44,442 nt of DNA from assembly GCA_030524785.1 (NCBI GenBank), contig JAUNFZ010000001.1, forward strand, positions 1 through 44,442, read 5' to 3'. The notes under the pieces are model-generated. The model was given only the letters and a program-made list of their open reading frames with translations. It ran no database searches and was not told the DNA's origin. The position numbers and the translations under genes are program-made. The DNA is from Eubacteriales bacterium (GTDB taxonomy: Bacteria; Bacillota; Clostridia; Lachnospirales; Lachnospiraceae). Shown here in pieces: positions 30,074 to 38,258 of this stretch. Positions within the stretch are counted from its first letter, which is position 1; every line of letters starts with the position of its first letter.

Positions 30074-31264
30074 ATGAGGGTAAAGGAAAATTACAACCAT
30101 ACAATCAACGCCTGCTATCTGGGATATATTACTCAGGCGATTGTAAACAATTTTGCGCCGCTTTTGTTTTTGACTTTTCAGAGAAGTTACGGGATTCCTC
30201 TGGACAAAATTGCGCTGCTGGTGTCTGTGAATTTTGGAGTGCAGCTGCTGGTGGATTTGCTGGCGGCGAAGTATGTGGACAAGGTAGGATACCGTGTAAG
30301 CGTTGTGGCGGCTCATGTGTTTTCGGTGGCGGGCCTTGTGGGACTTGGGATCCTGCCGGAGCTTTTGCCGGACGCGTATCTGGGACTTTTGATCGCTGTT
30401 ATCCTGTATGCTGTCGGCGGCGGGTTGATTGAGGTGCTGATCAGTCCGATTGTGGAGGCATGTCCGACAGAGCGCAAGGAGGCGGCTATGAGCCTTCTAC
30501 ATTCCTTTTACTGCTGGGGCCATGTGTTTGTAGTGCTGGCGTCCACTCTGTATTTCACGGTAGTTGGAGTGGAGCATTGGAAATATCTTGCTTTTTTGTG
30601 GGCGCTGATACCGGCGGCTAACGCGCTGTTTTTCCTGCAGGTGCCGATTCGGGTTCTGGTGGAAAAAGAAGAAGGGATGTCCATAGGCGAGCTGGCGCGT
30701 ACAAAGCTTTTCTGGGTGCTATTGCTTTTGATGGTATGCGCCGGGGCCTCAGAGCAGGGGATGAGCCAGTGGGCCTCAGCCTTTGCGGAGGCGGGACTTC
30801 ATGTTTCAAAAACGATGGGCGATCTGATGGGACCGTGCTTTTTTGCAGTGTTAATGGGATGCTCCCGGGCGCTTTACGCAAAGGTGAGCGACCGGATTGA
30901 CTTAAAGAAATTTATGATTTACAGCAGCGTGCTCTGTATAGCCAGTTATTTGCTGGCGTCGCTGTCGCCCGATCCGGTGCTGTCGCTGGTGGGCTGCGGT
31001 CTGTGCGGCCTGTCCGTGGGAATCATGTGGCCGGGAACTTTCAGCATCTCGGCTGCGGCCTGCCCGAGAGGCGGCACGGCAATGTTCGCCCTGCTGGCCC
31101 TGGGCGGAGATCTGGGATGCAGTTCGGGCCCGGCGGTGGTCGGCGCCGTTACCGGATGGCTGGATGGCAATCTGAAGCAGGGGCTTCTGGCCGGGGTATG
31201 CTTTCCGATACTTCTGATTGCGGGCATTGGACTGCTGAAACGTACATCGGCGGCCAAAAGATAA
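30074..31264 (+). CDS. Major facilitator superfamily transporter
   Basis: A 396-residue protein with about twelve hydrophobic spans. The first (CYLGYITQAIVNNFAPLLFLTF) is followed after span 2 by the MFS loop-like AAKYVDKVGYRVSVV, and by LYAKVSDRIDLKKFM in the second half. MSLLHSFYCWGHVFVVL and GLCGLSVGIMWPGTFSISAAACPRGGTAMFALLALGGDLG resemble the sugar/fucose-permease-like branch. The substrate is not inferable. ATG 30074 begins one base after the small upstream gene. Ends at a short terminator (31327-31350). Confidence 0.87.
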   Translation: MRVKENYNHTINACYLGYITQAIVNNFAPLLFLTFQRSYGIPLDKIALLVSVNFGVQLLVDLLAAKYVDKVGYRVSVVAAHVFSVAGLVGLGILPELLPDAYLGLLIAVILYAVGGGLIEVLISPIVEACPTERKEAAMSLLHSFYCWGHVFVVLASTLYFTVVGVEHWKYLAFLWALIPAANALFFLQVPIRVLVEKEEGMSIGELARTKLFWVLLLLMVCAGASEQGMSQWASAFAEAGLHVSKTMGDLMGPCFFAVLMGCSRALYAKVSDRIDLKKFMIYSSVLCIASYLLASLSPDPVLSLVGCGLCGLSVGIMWPGTFSISAAACPRGGTAMFALLALGGDLGCSSGPAVVGAVTGWLDGNLKQGLLAGVCFPILLIAGIGLLKRTSAAKR

Positions 31265-31326
31265 AACGATGGAATGGAAAGCCGTTGCAGTTCCCCTTTT
31301 CCTGCGGGGGCAAAGGCCGGATATTT

Positions 31327-31350
31327 CAGACGTTTTGTAGTCTGTTTTTT
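31327..31350 (+). terminator. Terminator after the MFS gene
   Basis: CAGAC (31327-31331) pairs with GTCTG (31340-31344), loop GTTTTGTA, directly followed by T6. The stem is short, so some read-through is possible. Confidence 0.6.
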
Positions 31351-31366
31351 CCAAAAGCGGCAGGGT

Positions 31367-31399
31367 AAAATAGAATTACGGAAAAGGTAATTCTATTTT
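31367..31399 (+). promoter_or_regulatory. 13-bp perfect hairpin abutting the ribosome site of the 71-residue gene
   Basis: AAAATAGAATTAC (31367-31379) pairs without mismatch with GTAATTCTATTTT (31387-31399). The Shine-Dalgarno AAGGAGG starts at the next base. The left side includes a TAAAAT that could serve as a -10 element. It could also be an mRNA-stabilising or translational control element. Confidence 0.55.
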
Positions 31400-31414
31400 A
31401 AGGAGGAAAAAACT

Positions 31415-31630
31415 ATGGCACTTTCAATTGACTCAAAGGTAAAAGAACTTCAGAAAAATCCGGCAGCCGCCGAGCTGTTGGAAAAGTTTACGCCGGGGTT
31501 TAAGACAAACCCGCAGATGAAGCTGGTTGGCGCGCTGACGTTTCGCAAGCTGGCTGCGTTTCCCCAGGCAGGCGTAAGCGCTGAGAAGCTGGAAGAAATT
31601 GACGCGGCGTTAAAAGCGCTGGGTGAATAG
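31415..31630 (+). CDS. Small uncharacterised protein (71 aa)
   Basis: MALSIDSKVKELQKNPAAAELLEKF..., ending EEIDAALKALGE. It is soluble, helical and about one third Ala/Lys/Glu. From memory, the NPAAAELLEKFTPGF...NPQ pattern resembles short helical modules at the C-termini of some Lachnospiraceae glycoside hydrolases; here it stands alone. ATG 31415 follows TTTTAAGGAGGAAAAAAC, a very strong ribosome site, so abundant expression is likely. Function unknown. Confidence 0.7.
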   Translation: MALSIDSKVKELQKNPAAAELLEKFTPGFKTNPQMKLVGALTFRKLAAFPQAGVSAEKLEEIDAALKALGE

Positions 31631-31656
31631 AGAAGGCGGCAGAGAAGGCAACAGGC

Positions 31657-31688
31657 AAATCTCCCGGGTCACAGGATCCGGGAGATTT
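31657..31688. terminator. Bidirectional-type hairpin between the 71-aa gene and pucR-like gene
   Basis: AAATCTCCCGG (31657-31667) and CCGGGAGATTT (31678-31688) form a perfect 11-bp stem with a 10-base loop between convergent genes. A-rich and T-rich ends make it usable in both directions; the plus-strand tail is TTTGTCCGTTTT. Confidence 0.8.
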
Positions 31689-31716
31689 GTCCGTTTTATC
31701 CGGCAAACATTCGCGG

Positions 31717-33243
31717 CTATCGCTGCAGCTGTTCATTTAATCCGGCGGCCTTCAGAAGAATCTGGAGCTGCAGCCGCACATCGGAATCCTGCAGATCCAG
31801 TCCAAGTTCGCGCTTGATGCGGGAAATCCGTTCCAGAAGGGTACTGCGATTAATATACAGATCTGCGGCTGTTTTAGTGATACTCATATTGTTGTTCAGA
31901 TAAGTGCGCAATGTGTCAATATAGCTGACAGGGGAAATTTCGTCGTGCTTTATCAGCTGCTGCATACCGGCGGGATAATACATTTCCATGGGCAGATTTC
32001 CTATGGCGTTGATAATCAGCTCCGAAAGAGCGTACTCCTGGAAAAGATAGCAGCGCTTTTCAGGGGCAAAAAGCTTTCCGTTTTCCAGCGCGGCACAGGC
32101 CTGCAGGTAATACAGGCGCGCCTGGTAAATGTTCCAAAAGGAATCGCTGACGCCTATATCAAAATTCACAGAGTGAACAAGCGGTATAAGCTGATTTAAA
32201 AGGCTGCCGTCGCGGAGGCCGTCTGCTTTGATTAAACAGACAATAGAGCCGTCGTATTCAAAGGCGATACTGCCTGGAATATCATGCTCGATCATATGGC
32301 AGAGATATCCCATGGGAAGCTGAGCAAGCGGCTCGTTAAATTTAATTTTTATGCAGACATTGCTGCCGTCTATTTGCGCGGTGTCAATGCTTCTGCGCTG
32401 ATTTAATCCAACCTGCAGACCGTCCAGAATATCTTTAAGAGCCTGACGCAGAGCGCTTTTTTCTGTGTTTGCCGTCGCGGTATATTTGCGCAGGGCAAGC
32501 TCGACCATGCGGGCAAGATGAGCAGCCAGAGCATTGTCGCTGTTGCGGTGGGGACGGAGACGGTAATCGATGGAAAGGCAACCGCAATACTCATTATTTT
32601 CAAAGAGATTGACATTCAGGGTACTGCTGTCTAAAAGATTGATCAGCATGGGCTCCTGTACCTGCGTGGACATTTCATGAAGCTCCAGAAATTTGCTAAA
32701 GAGAGGCAGCGGAAGCTCGCCGTTTTCTGCCGAGCGAAGCACGGTGGACTCCCACTCGGCTAAGCCGATATCAGAGTAATCCGAGCGGGCGAGATAATGA
32801 AGGTTTGCGTTCAGGATAAAGATCGGATTGCCGAAAATCGTTTGGCTGCAGGCAATCATTTCCTGGAGACTGGCGCTGGTATTTAGAATTTGCTGCAGTG
32901 TTTCGCTCCAGAGATCATATTTATTATAGATTTCTGTCAGAATATTAAAAATTTGAAAGCAGTCGGTCTTTTCACGGATCTGAATGACAGAGCATCTCTG
33001 GCGGTAATAGGGCAGATATACGCTGTCTCCAATGCAGACAATAGCTGTCCCGGGTTCTGCCGCTGTTTTTGGCGTAAGCTTATCGGCCCTGACGACATAG
33101 AGATGGTCTGCGAGGAATACCTTTGAAGAATCTGTATAGTATTCCGGTCTTCTAAGATGCAGTTCTTTTTTTCGGACTCCCGATAATTCAGCAGAAACGG
33201 ACAAAACAAGATCGTTGTAAATGATATCGGTATTCAGCTTCAT
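31717..33243 (-). CDS. PucR-type transcriptional regulator
   Basis: A 508-residue regulator. The C-terminal PucR helix-turn-helix reads YLNNNMSITKTAADLYINRSTLLERISRIKRELGLDL. The middle part (about 140-400) resembles the GAF/GGDEF-like region of such activators, with YDLWSETLQQILNTSASLQEMI and NPIFILNANLHYLARS. PucR/CdaR-type proteins usually activate a neighbouring catabolic operon on sensing its substrate. It is divergent from the 33608 operon, the probable target. Confidence 0.85.
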   Translation of the reverse strand: MKLNTDIIYNDLVLSVSAELSGVRKKELHLRRPEYYTDSSKVFLADHLYVVRADKLTPKTAAEPGTAIVCIGDSVYLPYYRQRCSVIQIREKTDCFQIFNILTEIYNKYDLWSETLQQILNTSASLQEMIACSQTIFGNPIFILNANLHYLARSDYSDIGLAEWESTVLRSAENGELPLPLFSKFLELHEMSTQVQEPMLINLLDSSTLNVNLFENNEYCGCLSIDYRLRPHRNSDNALAAHLARMVELALRKYTATANTEKSALRQALKDILDGLQVGLNQRRSIDTAQIDGSNVCIKIKFNEPLAQLPMGYLCHMIEHDIPGSIAFEYDGSIVCLIKADGLRDGSLLNQLIPLVHSVNFDIGVSDSFWNIYQARLYYLQACAALENGKLFAPEKRCYLFQEYALSELIINAIGNLPMEMYYPAGMQQLIKHDEISPVSYIDTLRTYLNNNMSITKTAADLYINRSTLLERISRIKRELGLDLQDSDVRLQLQILLKAAGLNEQLQR

Positions 33244-33607
33244 ATCTTCTGTACACCACCCTTCTTTTTTTTATCATATCACAAATACGGCGCCAAAAGC
33301 AGGTTTTATTTCAGACATTTGGCCAAAACAATACCCCTCGAATTGTATGTTTTTCAAAACCTATATCCCTGCAAAATGACGGGGCAGACAAACGTCAGGA
33401 AAGCGGCCACAGCCTTTAAATGACGGCACGGATGCGGTCATTTGCGTGGATGCCGCCAGGAAGAACAAGGTTCCCCGTCAAAGCAAAGCGGAAGCTGAAA
33501 GAAAATCCTGCCGTTTTGAGGGCTTTCTGAAATTTGATATAGAGATTTAAAATAAGAGTACAAAAATGTTTGAGAACGTTAAATATTAAGAAAAAGGAGG
33601 TATTGAT
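33244..33607. promoter_or_regulatory. 364-bp control region between pucR-like gene and the GcvT-like operon
   Basis: Two inverted repeats are visible: ACAAT-9-ATTGT (33328-33346) and AAATGAC-12-GTCATTT (33418-33443). Either could bind the PucR-type activator or fold in a leader RNA. A -10-like TATGAT for the minus-strand gene lies near 33270. No consensus promoter was found for the plus-strand operon, as expected for an activator-dependent one. The plus gene has AAAAAGGAGGTATTG upstream. No known riboswitch core was recognised. Confidence 0.4.
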
Positions 33608-34810
33608 ATGCCATTATCAGACAAACTTGAGCAAAAGAAATGTGTGGAAACTGTGTGGGGAAAATTGATCCCGGAAAAAGAAGCGTATAAGTATGCAACG
33701 CGCCAGATTGCTTCCTTCTGCGCAAATGTTTTTCAGGTCATGAGGATTCTTGAACCGGATTTTGAAAAGAGAACCAGCGCGATCTGCGATATTTCTTATA
33801 TGATGAATATGGCGGCTTCCAGCGAGGAATATATGAACGGGTTCTATGATGAATGGAACATTCCGGAATTTTGCGAGAAATCTTCCTGGCTGGGGGCAAT
33901 TTTCGGAGACTCCGGGGATGAATACGAAAATATGGCAGGCCGCGTGATTCAGTTTACCAGGGATCGCGTGGAGAAAGAACTGGATACATGTCCCTGGGAT
34001 ATTGTGGGAGCGGAACTCTGCAATATGACCACGGCGATGTTTACGGCAAATTTTAACCTGAACAGCCCCACAGGTGAAAATGAGGTGGCGCTGAATATGT
34101 GCGAAGCCAGGGGATGCGGAGATTGTCACTGCCGGGTTGTGGCGGAGCGCCGTGATGTCTTTGGACAGGGAGAACAGGGATGGATGGATCATATGAACCA
34201 GCCGGCGATGCCCGTTCATAATACACCCAGGGAACGGATGGTGAGAGACGGTCAGATCATAAGAAATGATTACTATTCCAACGCTTTTGGTGAGGAGAAA
34301 AGCTTTGAGTGGGCTTATCGCTGGTGCATGGAAAAAGGATGGGTCTGGTGTGTTGCCTTTCCGCTGATTGCCATTCGGGAAATGGCCGAGTCGGAGGAAG
34401 AATTTGAACGTATTTTTAAAATCGTATTTGCAACAGCCGGAAAAAATGCGTTTATTGAGCCGTTTGCGGTAGAGGGACTGCGCAGCTGGCTTGGCGTTCC
34501 AAGAGAGATCGGGGATAATGATCCGCGGCTGATGGGCGGCTATATTAAAAATATTCTGGATACGCAGTTGGTTCCCAACCGGCTGGAATGTTTTACGAAA
34601 GAGGAAATCCGTATTCAGGTGGATGCCGACACCTTTAACGGACGTTTTCCGATGGCTCCGGTGGATGAGATGACGATAGGTTATGAAATTTTGTGGCATA
34701 ACATGGTAAAAACCATGGTTTCCCCGGAGTGGTCCTGCTGGTTTGAGAACAAAGATACGGACGAGATGATGATTGTTGTAGCGCGTAAAATTGATAAAAA
34801 AATGGTTTAG
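33608..34810 (+). CDS. Uncharacterised 400-residue protein of the PucR/GcvT-like/SDR operon
   Basis: No family is recognised with confidence. It is soluble and has a Cys-rich segment, MCEARGCGDCHCRVVAERR (about residues 169-187), that recalls the 'C-x-x-x-G-D-x-x-C' end of V4R-like domains or L-2-amino-thiazoline-4-carboxylate hydrolase-like proteins. A similar-sized second half ends EWSCWFENKDTDEMMIVVARK, which may be a second, Cys-poor copy. ATG 33608 follows a consensus AAAGGAGG. Operon position points to a catabolic role, perhaps substrate binding or hydrolysis. Confidence 0.55.
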   Translation: MPLSDKLEQKKCVETVWGKLIPEKEAYKYATRQIASFCANVFQVMRILEPDFEKRTSAICDISYMMNMAASSEEYMNGFYDEWNIPEFCEKSSWLGAIFGDSGDEYENMAGRVIQFTRDRVEKELDTCPWDIVGAELCNMTTAMFTANFNLNSPTGENEVALNMCEARGCGDCHCRVVAERRDVFGQGEQGWMDHMNQPAMPVHNTPRERMVRDGQIIRNDYYSNAFGEEKSFEWAYRWCMEKGWVWCVAFPLIAIREMAESEEEFERIFKIVFATAGKNAFIEPFAVEGLRSWLGVPREIGDNDPRLMGGYIKNILDTQLVPNRLECFTKEEIRIQVDADTFNGRFPMAPVDEMTIGYEILWHNMVKTMVSPEWSCWFENKDTDEMMIVVARKIDKKMV

Positions 34811-34828
34811 CAGGAAGGGGGATCTGCC

Positions 34829-35824
34829 ATGTTATTCAGAGAAGATACTGCTGCGAGGATGCAGCATCAGGCGGTGAGAGAAAATGCCGGATGGTACCGG
34901 TGGACTCACGACCTTGTGGAGGTAAAAGGAGCGGACAGCGCGGCTTTTTTAGATCGGCTGTTTGTGAATCATATTGCAAAGGCGGCTGTGGGGCGGAGCA
35001 AATACACGACCATGCTGAATGAGGATGGAAAGATTATTGACGATACCATTGTGATGCATATAGGAGAAAACCATTACTGGGTATCCACGCTGTATGCGCC
35101 GCAGATGATCGAATGGATGAAAAGCCATCAGAACGGGGAAGACGTCCTGTACAGGGACATGACGAAAGAAATTGATATGTATGCGGTGCAGGGACCAAAT
35201 TCTCTGCAGGTGGTCAATGCGCTTCTGGAAAAATCTGCGGACGGGCTGAAGCGTTTTCAGTCAGAGGATAACAAAATCGGAGATATGAAAGTGAAAATCC
35301 ACCGCAGCGGATTTACCGGGGAGCTGGGATACGAAATATATTGCAGGACGGAGGATACAAAGGCAGTTTGCGAAGCCATTCGGGCGGAAGCCAAAAAATT
35401 CGGCGCTTCGGAGGTGACGGTGCTGGAGGTATATGTCCGCAGTCTTCCGGTAGAAAAAGGATTTGCGCTGCGCCAGGATATGTACGGCCTGACGCCGTTT
35501 GAATGTGGGCTCGATTGGTCTGTGGATCTGGAGAAAGAGTTTATCGGCCGGGAGGCTCTTGTAAAGGCAAAGGAGGATGGACCGGAATATAAGCTGGTGG
35601 GGCTTGAATATCTGGCGGAATCCTACGAGGATATTGCCCAGAGGGAGACCGTGTATTACCGGGGAGTACCCTGCGGCTTTGTCCGGACGGCCGTCTATGG
35701 ATACACCGTGGAAAAGAATATTGGATTTGCTGTCGTTGAGGCACGGCGGGCGTTAAACGGCACGGAACTTACCGTGGGAAGCAACGATTCGCCTGCGGTA
35801 GTGGTCGATAAGTGCTGGCTGTAA
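34829..35824 (+). CDS. GcvT-like aminomethyltransferase/folate-binding protein
   Basis: A 331-residue protein of the glycine-cleavage T-protein fold. Matches include SKYTTMLNEDGKIIDDTIVMHIG, DMYAVQGPNSLQVV, the folate-site IHRSGFTGELGYEIYC, and the C-terminal GREALVKAKEDGPEYKLVGLE. It is shorter than GcvT (about 365) and no gcvH or gcvP is nearby. So it is more likely one of the GcvT-like proteins that move a C1 unit from a methylated substrate to tetrahydrofolate (as in DmdA- or LigM-type enzymes). The substrate is unknown. It begins 18 bases after the upstream gene. Confidence 0.8.
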   Translation: MLFREDTAARMQHQAVRENAGWYRWTHDLVEVKGADSAAFLDRLFVNHIAKAAVGRSKYTTMLNEDGKIIDDTIVMHIGENHYWVSTLYAPQMIEWMKSHQNGEDVLYRDMTKEIDMYAVQGPNSLQVVNALLEKSADGLKRFQSEDNKIGDMKVKIHRSGFTGELGYEIYCRTEDTKAVCEAIRAEAKKFGASEVTVLEVYVRSLPVEKGFALRQDMYGLTPFECGLDWSVDLEKEFIGREALVKAKEDGPEYKLVGLEYLAESYEDIAQRETVYYRGVPCGFVRTAVYGYTVEKNIGFAVVEARRALNGTELTVGSNDSPAVVVDKCWL

Positions 35825-35889
35825 AAACGGCACCGCCGCGGGAAAGAGGCGGGAATCAAAAAAAGCGGGATGGAAAAGGAGAAGAAAAT

Positions 35890-36648
35890 ATGAGATTAGA
35901 GCAGAAAGTTATCGTGGTAACAGGCGCTTCTGCCGGAATGGGGCAGGCGATTGCAAAACGTTTCGTCCAGGAGGGGGCAAAAGTGGTTGCGGTGGCACGC
36001 CGCAGAGAACGCCTTGAAGAACTGGTAAAAGAACTGAAGGATGCCCCGGGGGAAGCGGCAGCGTTTCCGGGTGATGTAAGCAAAAGAGAAGATAATGAGG
36101 CGATGATTGACTTTGCGGTAAAGACCTTTGGCAGGCTGGATGTACTGGTAAATAACGCAGGGATCATGGACGATAATACGGCGGTTGGAGATATGTCTGA
36201 CGAAATGCTGGAGCGCCAGATGAAAGTGAATACATACGGGCCTATGTATGCTATGAGAAAAGCGGTAAAAGTGTTTTTGGCTCAGGGAGGCGGCGGAAAT
36301 ATTATTAATACCTGCTCTGTGGGAGCAGTTCACAATACAGCCGGAGCTGCTTACTGCGCCTCCAAAGCAGCGCTGACAGCGGCCACGAGAAATACGGCAT
36401 TTATGTATATGGAAGAAGGGATTCGCTGCAATGGAATTGCGCCCGGCGGGGTGATTACCGATATTCCCCTGGTGATGCCGCAGGCGGACGAATTTGGGTT
36501 TTCGCGTACCAGCAGCCTTCTGGTTCACTCGCCTGAGCTTGGTATGCCGGAAGATATTGCCAATGCAGCTCTGTTTCTGGCAAGTGATGAATCGCGCTTT
36601 ATCAATGGAGTGATCCTTACCTGTGACGGGGGATGGATGAACCTTTGA
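35890..36648 (+). CDS. Short-chain dehydrogenase/reductase
   Basis: A 252-residue classical SDR. The cofactor loop is TGASAGMGQAIA, followed by NNAGIMDD, an active-site Ser in NTCSVGAVHN, and the YCASK motif with catalytic Tyr and Lys. The ARRRERL basic patch after strand 2 suggests NADP(H). ATG 35890 follows GGAAAAGGAGAAG; the frame open from 35812 overlaps the GcvT-like gene. It probably oxidises or reduces the product of the preceding enzymes. Last gene of the operon before the strong terminator at 36696. Confidence 0.92.
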   Translation: MRLEQKVIVVTGASAGMGQAIAKRFVQEGAKVVAVARRRERLEELVKELKDAPGEAAAFPGDVSKREDNEAMIDFAVKTFGRLDVLVNNAGIMDDNTAVGDMSDEMLERQMKVNTYGPMYAMRKAVKVFLAQGGGGNIINTCSVGAVHNTAGAAYCASKAALTAATRNTAFMYMEEGIRCNGIAPGGVITDIPLVMPQADEFGFSRTSSLLVHSPELGMPEDIANAALFLASDESRFINGVILTCDGGWMNL

Positions 36649-36695
36649 TTCTGCGCGCAAAGGGACTGCGAAGAAGATAACGGCCCTTCTTTACA

Positions 36696-36737
36696 GGCCG
36701 CACCGTAAATGTCTGTGCATTTGCGGCGCGGCCTTTT
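36696..36737 (+). terminator. Terminator of the PucR-linked operon
   Basis: A 16-bp stem with one mismatch: GGCCGCACCGTAAATG (36696-36711) with CATTTGCGGCGCGGCC (36718-36733), loop TCTGTG, then T4. Confidence 0.92.
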
Positions 36738-36779
36738 GGCGCTTGGAGAGCTGCCTCAGAATTGACGTCAGTGCATTGT

Positions 36780-36828
36780 GCATGTGGATGAATACTGTGT
36801 GCGCATGTGAAGCGCATGTGGATGAATA
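36780..36828. repeat. Short tandem direct repeat upstream of coaX
   Basis: GCATGTGGATGAATA occurs at 36780-36794 and 36814-36828 (period 34), with GCGCATGTG between. They lie in the 178-base gap before coaX. No clear promoter was seen in the rest of that gap. Confidence 0.5.
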
Positions 36829-36915
36829 TCTGCTTGCGTTCATCAGGGAAACATGCTATTTTTAAACCGTAGCATAATGATTTTTATGGCGGGAGATGCC
36901 TGCAGGGAGCGGTGT

Positions 36916-37707
36916 ATGGTTCTGGCGATTGACATTGGAAATACAAATATTGTAATCGGCTGCATCGGAGATGACGGCACGGTATTTAAAGAGCGAATTT
37001 ATACAGACTTAAAGAAAACGGCGGTGGAGTATGCGATCAGCCTGAAAATTTTGCTGGATCTGTACAGTGTGGATACGTCGGAGATTACCGGAGGAATTTT
37101 ATCCTCCTCCGTTCCGCCGGTAACGCCGGTAATGCGAAGGGCGGCTGAGAAGGTGATCTGCCGCGAAATGATGGTGGTGGGGCCGGGGGTAAAAACCGGG
37201 CTTGACATTAAAATAGACGATCCGGGCCAGCTGGGGCCGGATCTTGCGGTGGGTGCGGTGGCGGGTATCGCTCAGTACGGAGCGCCGCTGATTGTGGTGG
37301 ATATGGGAACGGCCACTACCGTTATGGTGGTCAATGAAAAACGTCAGGTGATCGGCGGCATGATTATGCCGGGCGTTGACGTATCGCTGGAGGGGATGAG
37401 TCTTCGCACTTCCTATCTTCCGAAAATCAGCGTGGAGCCTCCCAAAAAACTGATCGGAAGCAATACGATTGACTGCATGAAAAGCGGCGTGATCTATGGA
37501 AACGCCGCCTGCATTGACGGCGTGGTAGCGCGCATCCGGGAAGAAATGCAGGCAGACATGCCTGCGGTGGCCACAGGAGGCATGGCAAACCGTATCATCC
37601 CTTATTGTAAGGAAAAAATTGTGATCGACGACGAGCTTTCGCTGAAAGGGCTGAAGCTGATTTACGACAGAAATATGCGGCAGGAAAGGAAACTATTGCA
37701 AAAATGA
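36916..37707 (+). CDS. coaX: Type III pantothenate kinase
   Basis: CoaX phosphorylates pantothenate, the first step of coenzyme A synthesis. It has 263 residues. The ASKHA phosphate motif is AIDIGNTNIVIGC, then GPGVKTGLDIKIDDPGQLGPDLAVGAV, the second DMGTATT, and GGMIMPGVDVSLEGM. ATG 36916 is preferred because the family starts at this Met and CAGGGAGC precedes it. The upstream frame from 36853 adds an atypical Cys/Arg-rich leader. It overlaps the next gene by 4 bases. Confidence 0.95.
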   Translation: MVLAIDIGNTNIVIGCIGDDGTVFKERIYTDLKKTAVEYAISLKILLDLYSVDTSEITGGILSSSVPPVTPVMRRAAEKVICREMMVVGPGVKTGLDIKIDDPGQLGPDLAVGAVAGIAQYGAPLIVVDMGTATTVMVVNEKRQVIGGMIMPGVDVSLEGMSLRTSYLPKISVEPPKKLIGSNTIDCMKSGVIYGNAACIDGVVARIREEMQADMPAVATGGMANRIIPYCKEKIVIDDELSLKGLKLIYDRNMRQERKLLQK

Positions 37708-38246
37708 TGACAGAAGCGGAAATGATACAGATGGCCCGGGAGGAGGGCTTTACGAAGGCGGCGGTGCTTCCGGTGGAAAAGCTGACGTTTATACACAGCC
37801 TGCGGGCTTGCTGCGAGGCGAATGAATGTGGAAATTACGGCCGCAATTACGCCTGCCCGCCGGACTGCGGGACACCCCAGCAGATGGAGGAGCGCGTCAG
37901 AAAATATAAAAAGGCGCTTATTTTGCAGACAATACAGCCGGTGGACGACATTATGGATTCTGCCCAGACAAAGGAAGCAAAAAAATTTCATAATATGATT
38001 TCCTGGGCGCTGGTGGAGCGCCTGCAAAATCAGGGAATTGTGGGCCTTCCGGTGATGGCGGGACCCTGTTCCGCTTGCTCCGTCTGTGCGAAAATCGAGG
38101 GGAAGCCCTGCCGTTTTCCGCAAAAGATTGCGTCCTGCCTGTCCGCGTACAGCATACATGCGGCGGATATGGCCGCGCAGTGCGGTATGGAGTACTGGTG
38201 CGGTATGGATCGGGTAGCATTTTTCAGCATTTATCTGTTTGATTAA
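37704..38246 (+). CDS. DUF2284 metal-binding protein
   Basis: A 180-residue Cys-rich protein. Clusters include CCEANECGNYGRNYACPPDCG (about 35-55) and the ferredoxin-like CSACSVCAKIEGKPC (about 119-133), with a final YWCGMDRVAFFSIYLF. DUF2284 proteins are predicted metal or Fe-S binders of unknown function. The ATG overlaps the coaX stop (ATGA), indicating coupling. Twelve bases separate it from the next gene. Confidence 0.87.
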   Translation: MMTEAEMIQMAREEGFTKAAVLPVEKLTFIHSLRACCEANECGNYGRNYACPPDCGTPQQMEERVRKYKKALILQTIQPVDDIMDSAQTKEAKKFHNMISWALVERLQNQGIVGLPVMAGPCSACSVCAKIEGKPCRFPQKIASCLSAYSIHAADMAAQCGMEYWCGMDRVAFFSIYLFD

Positions 38247-38258
38247 AGGAGAGCATTT

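Noticed and set aside
33340-33607. Glycine riboswitch upstream of the GcvT-like operon
   Set aside because: Suggested by the GcvT-like gene, but the conserved aptamer core was not found; only simple inverted repeats are visible.
33617-34699. 360-residue frame antisense to the 400-residue unknown protein
   Set aside because: The plus-strand frame has a consensus ribosome site and sits in an operon; the antisense frame has neither.
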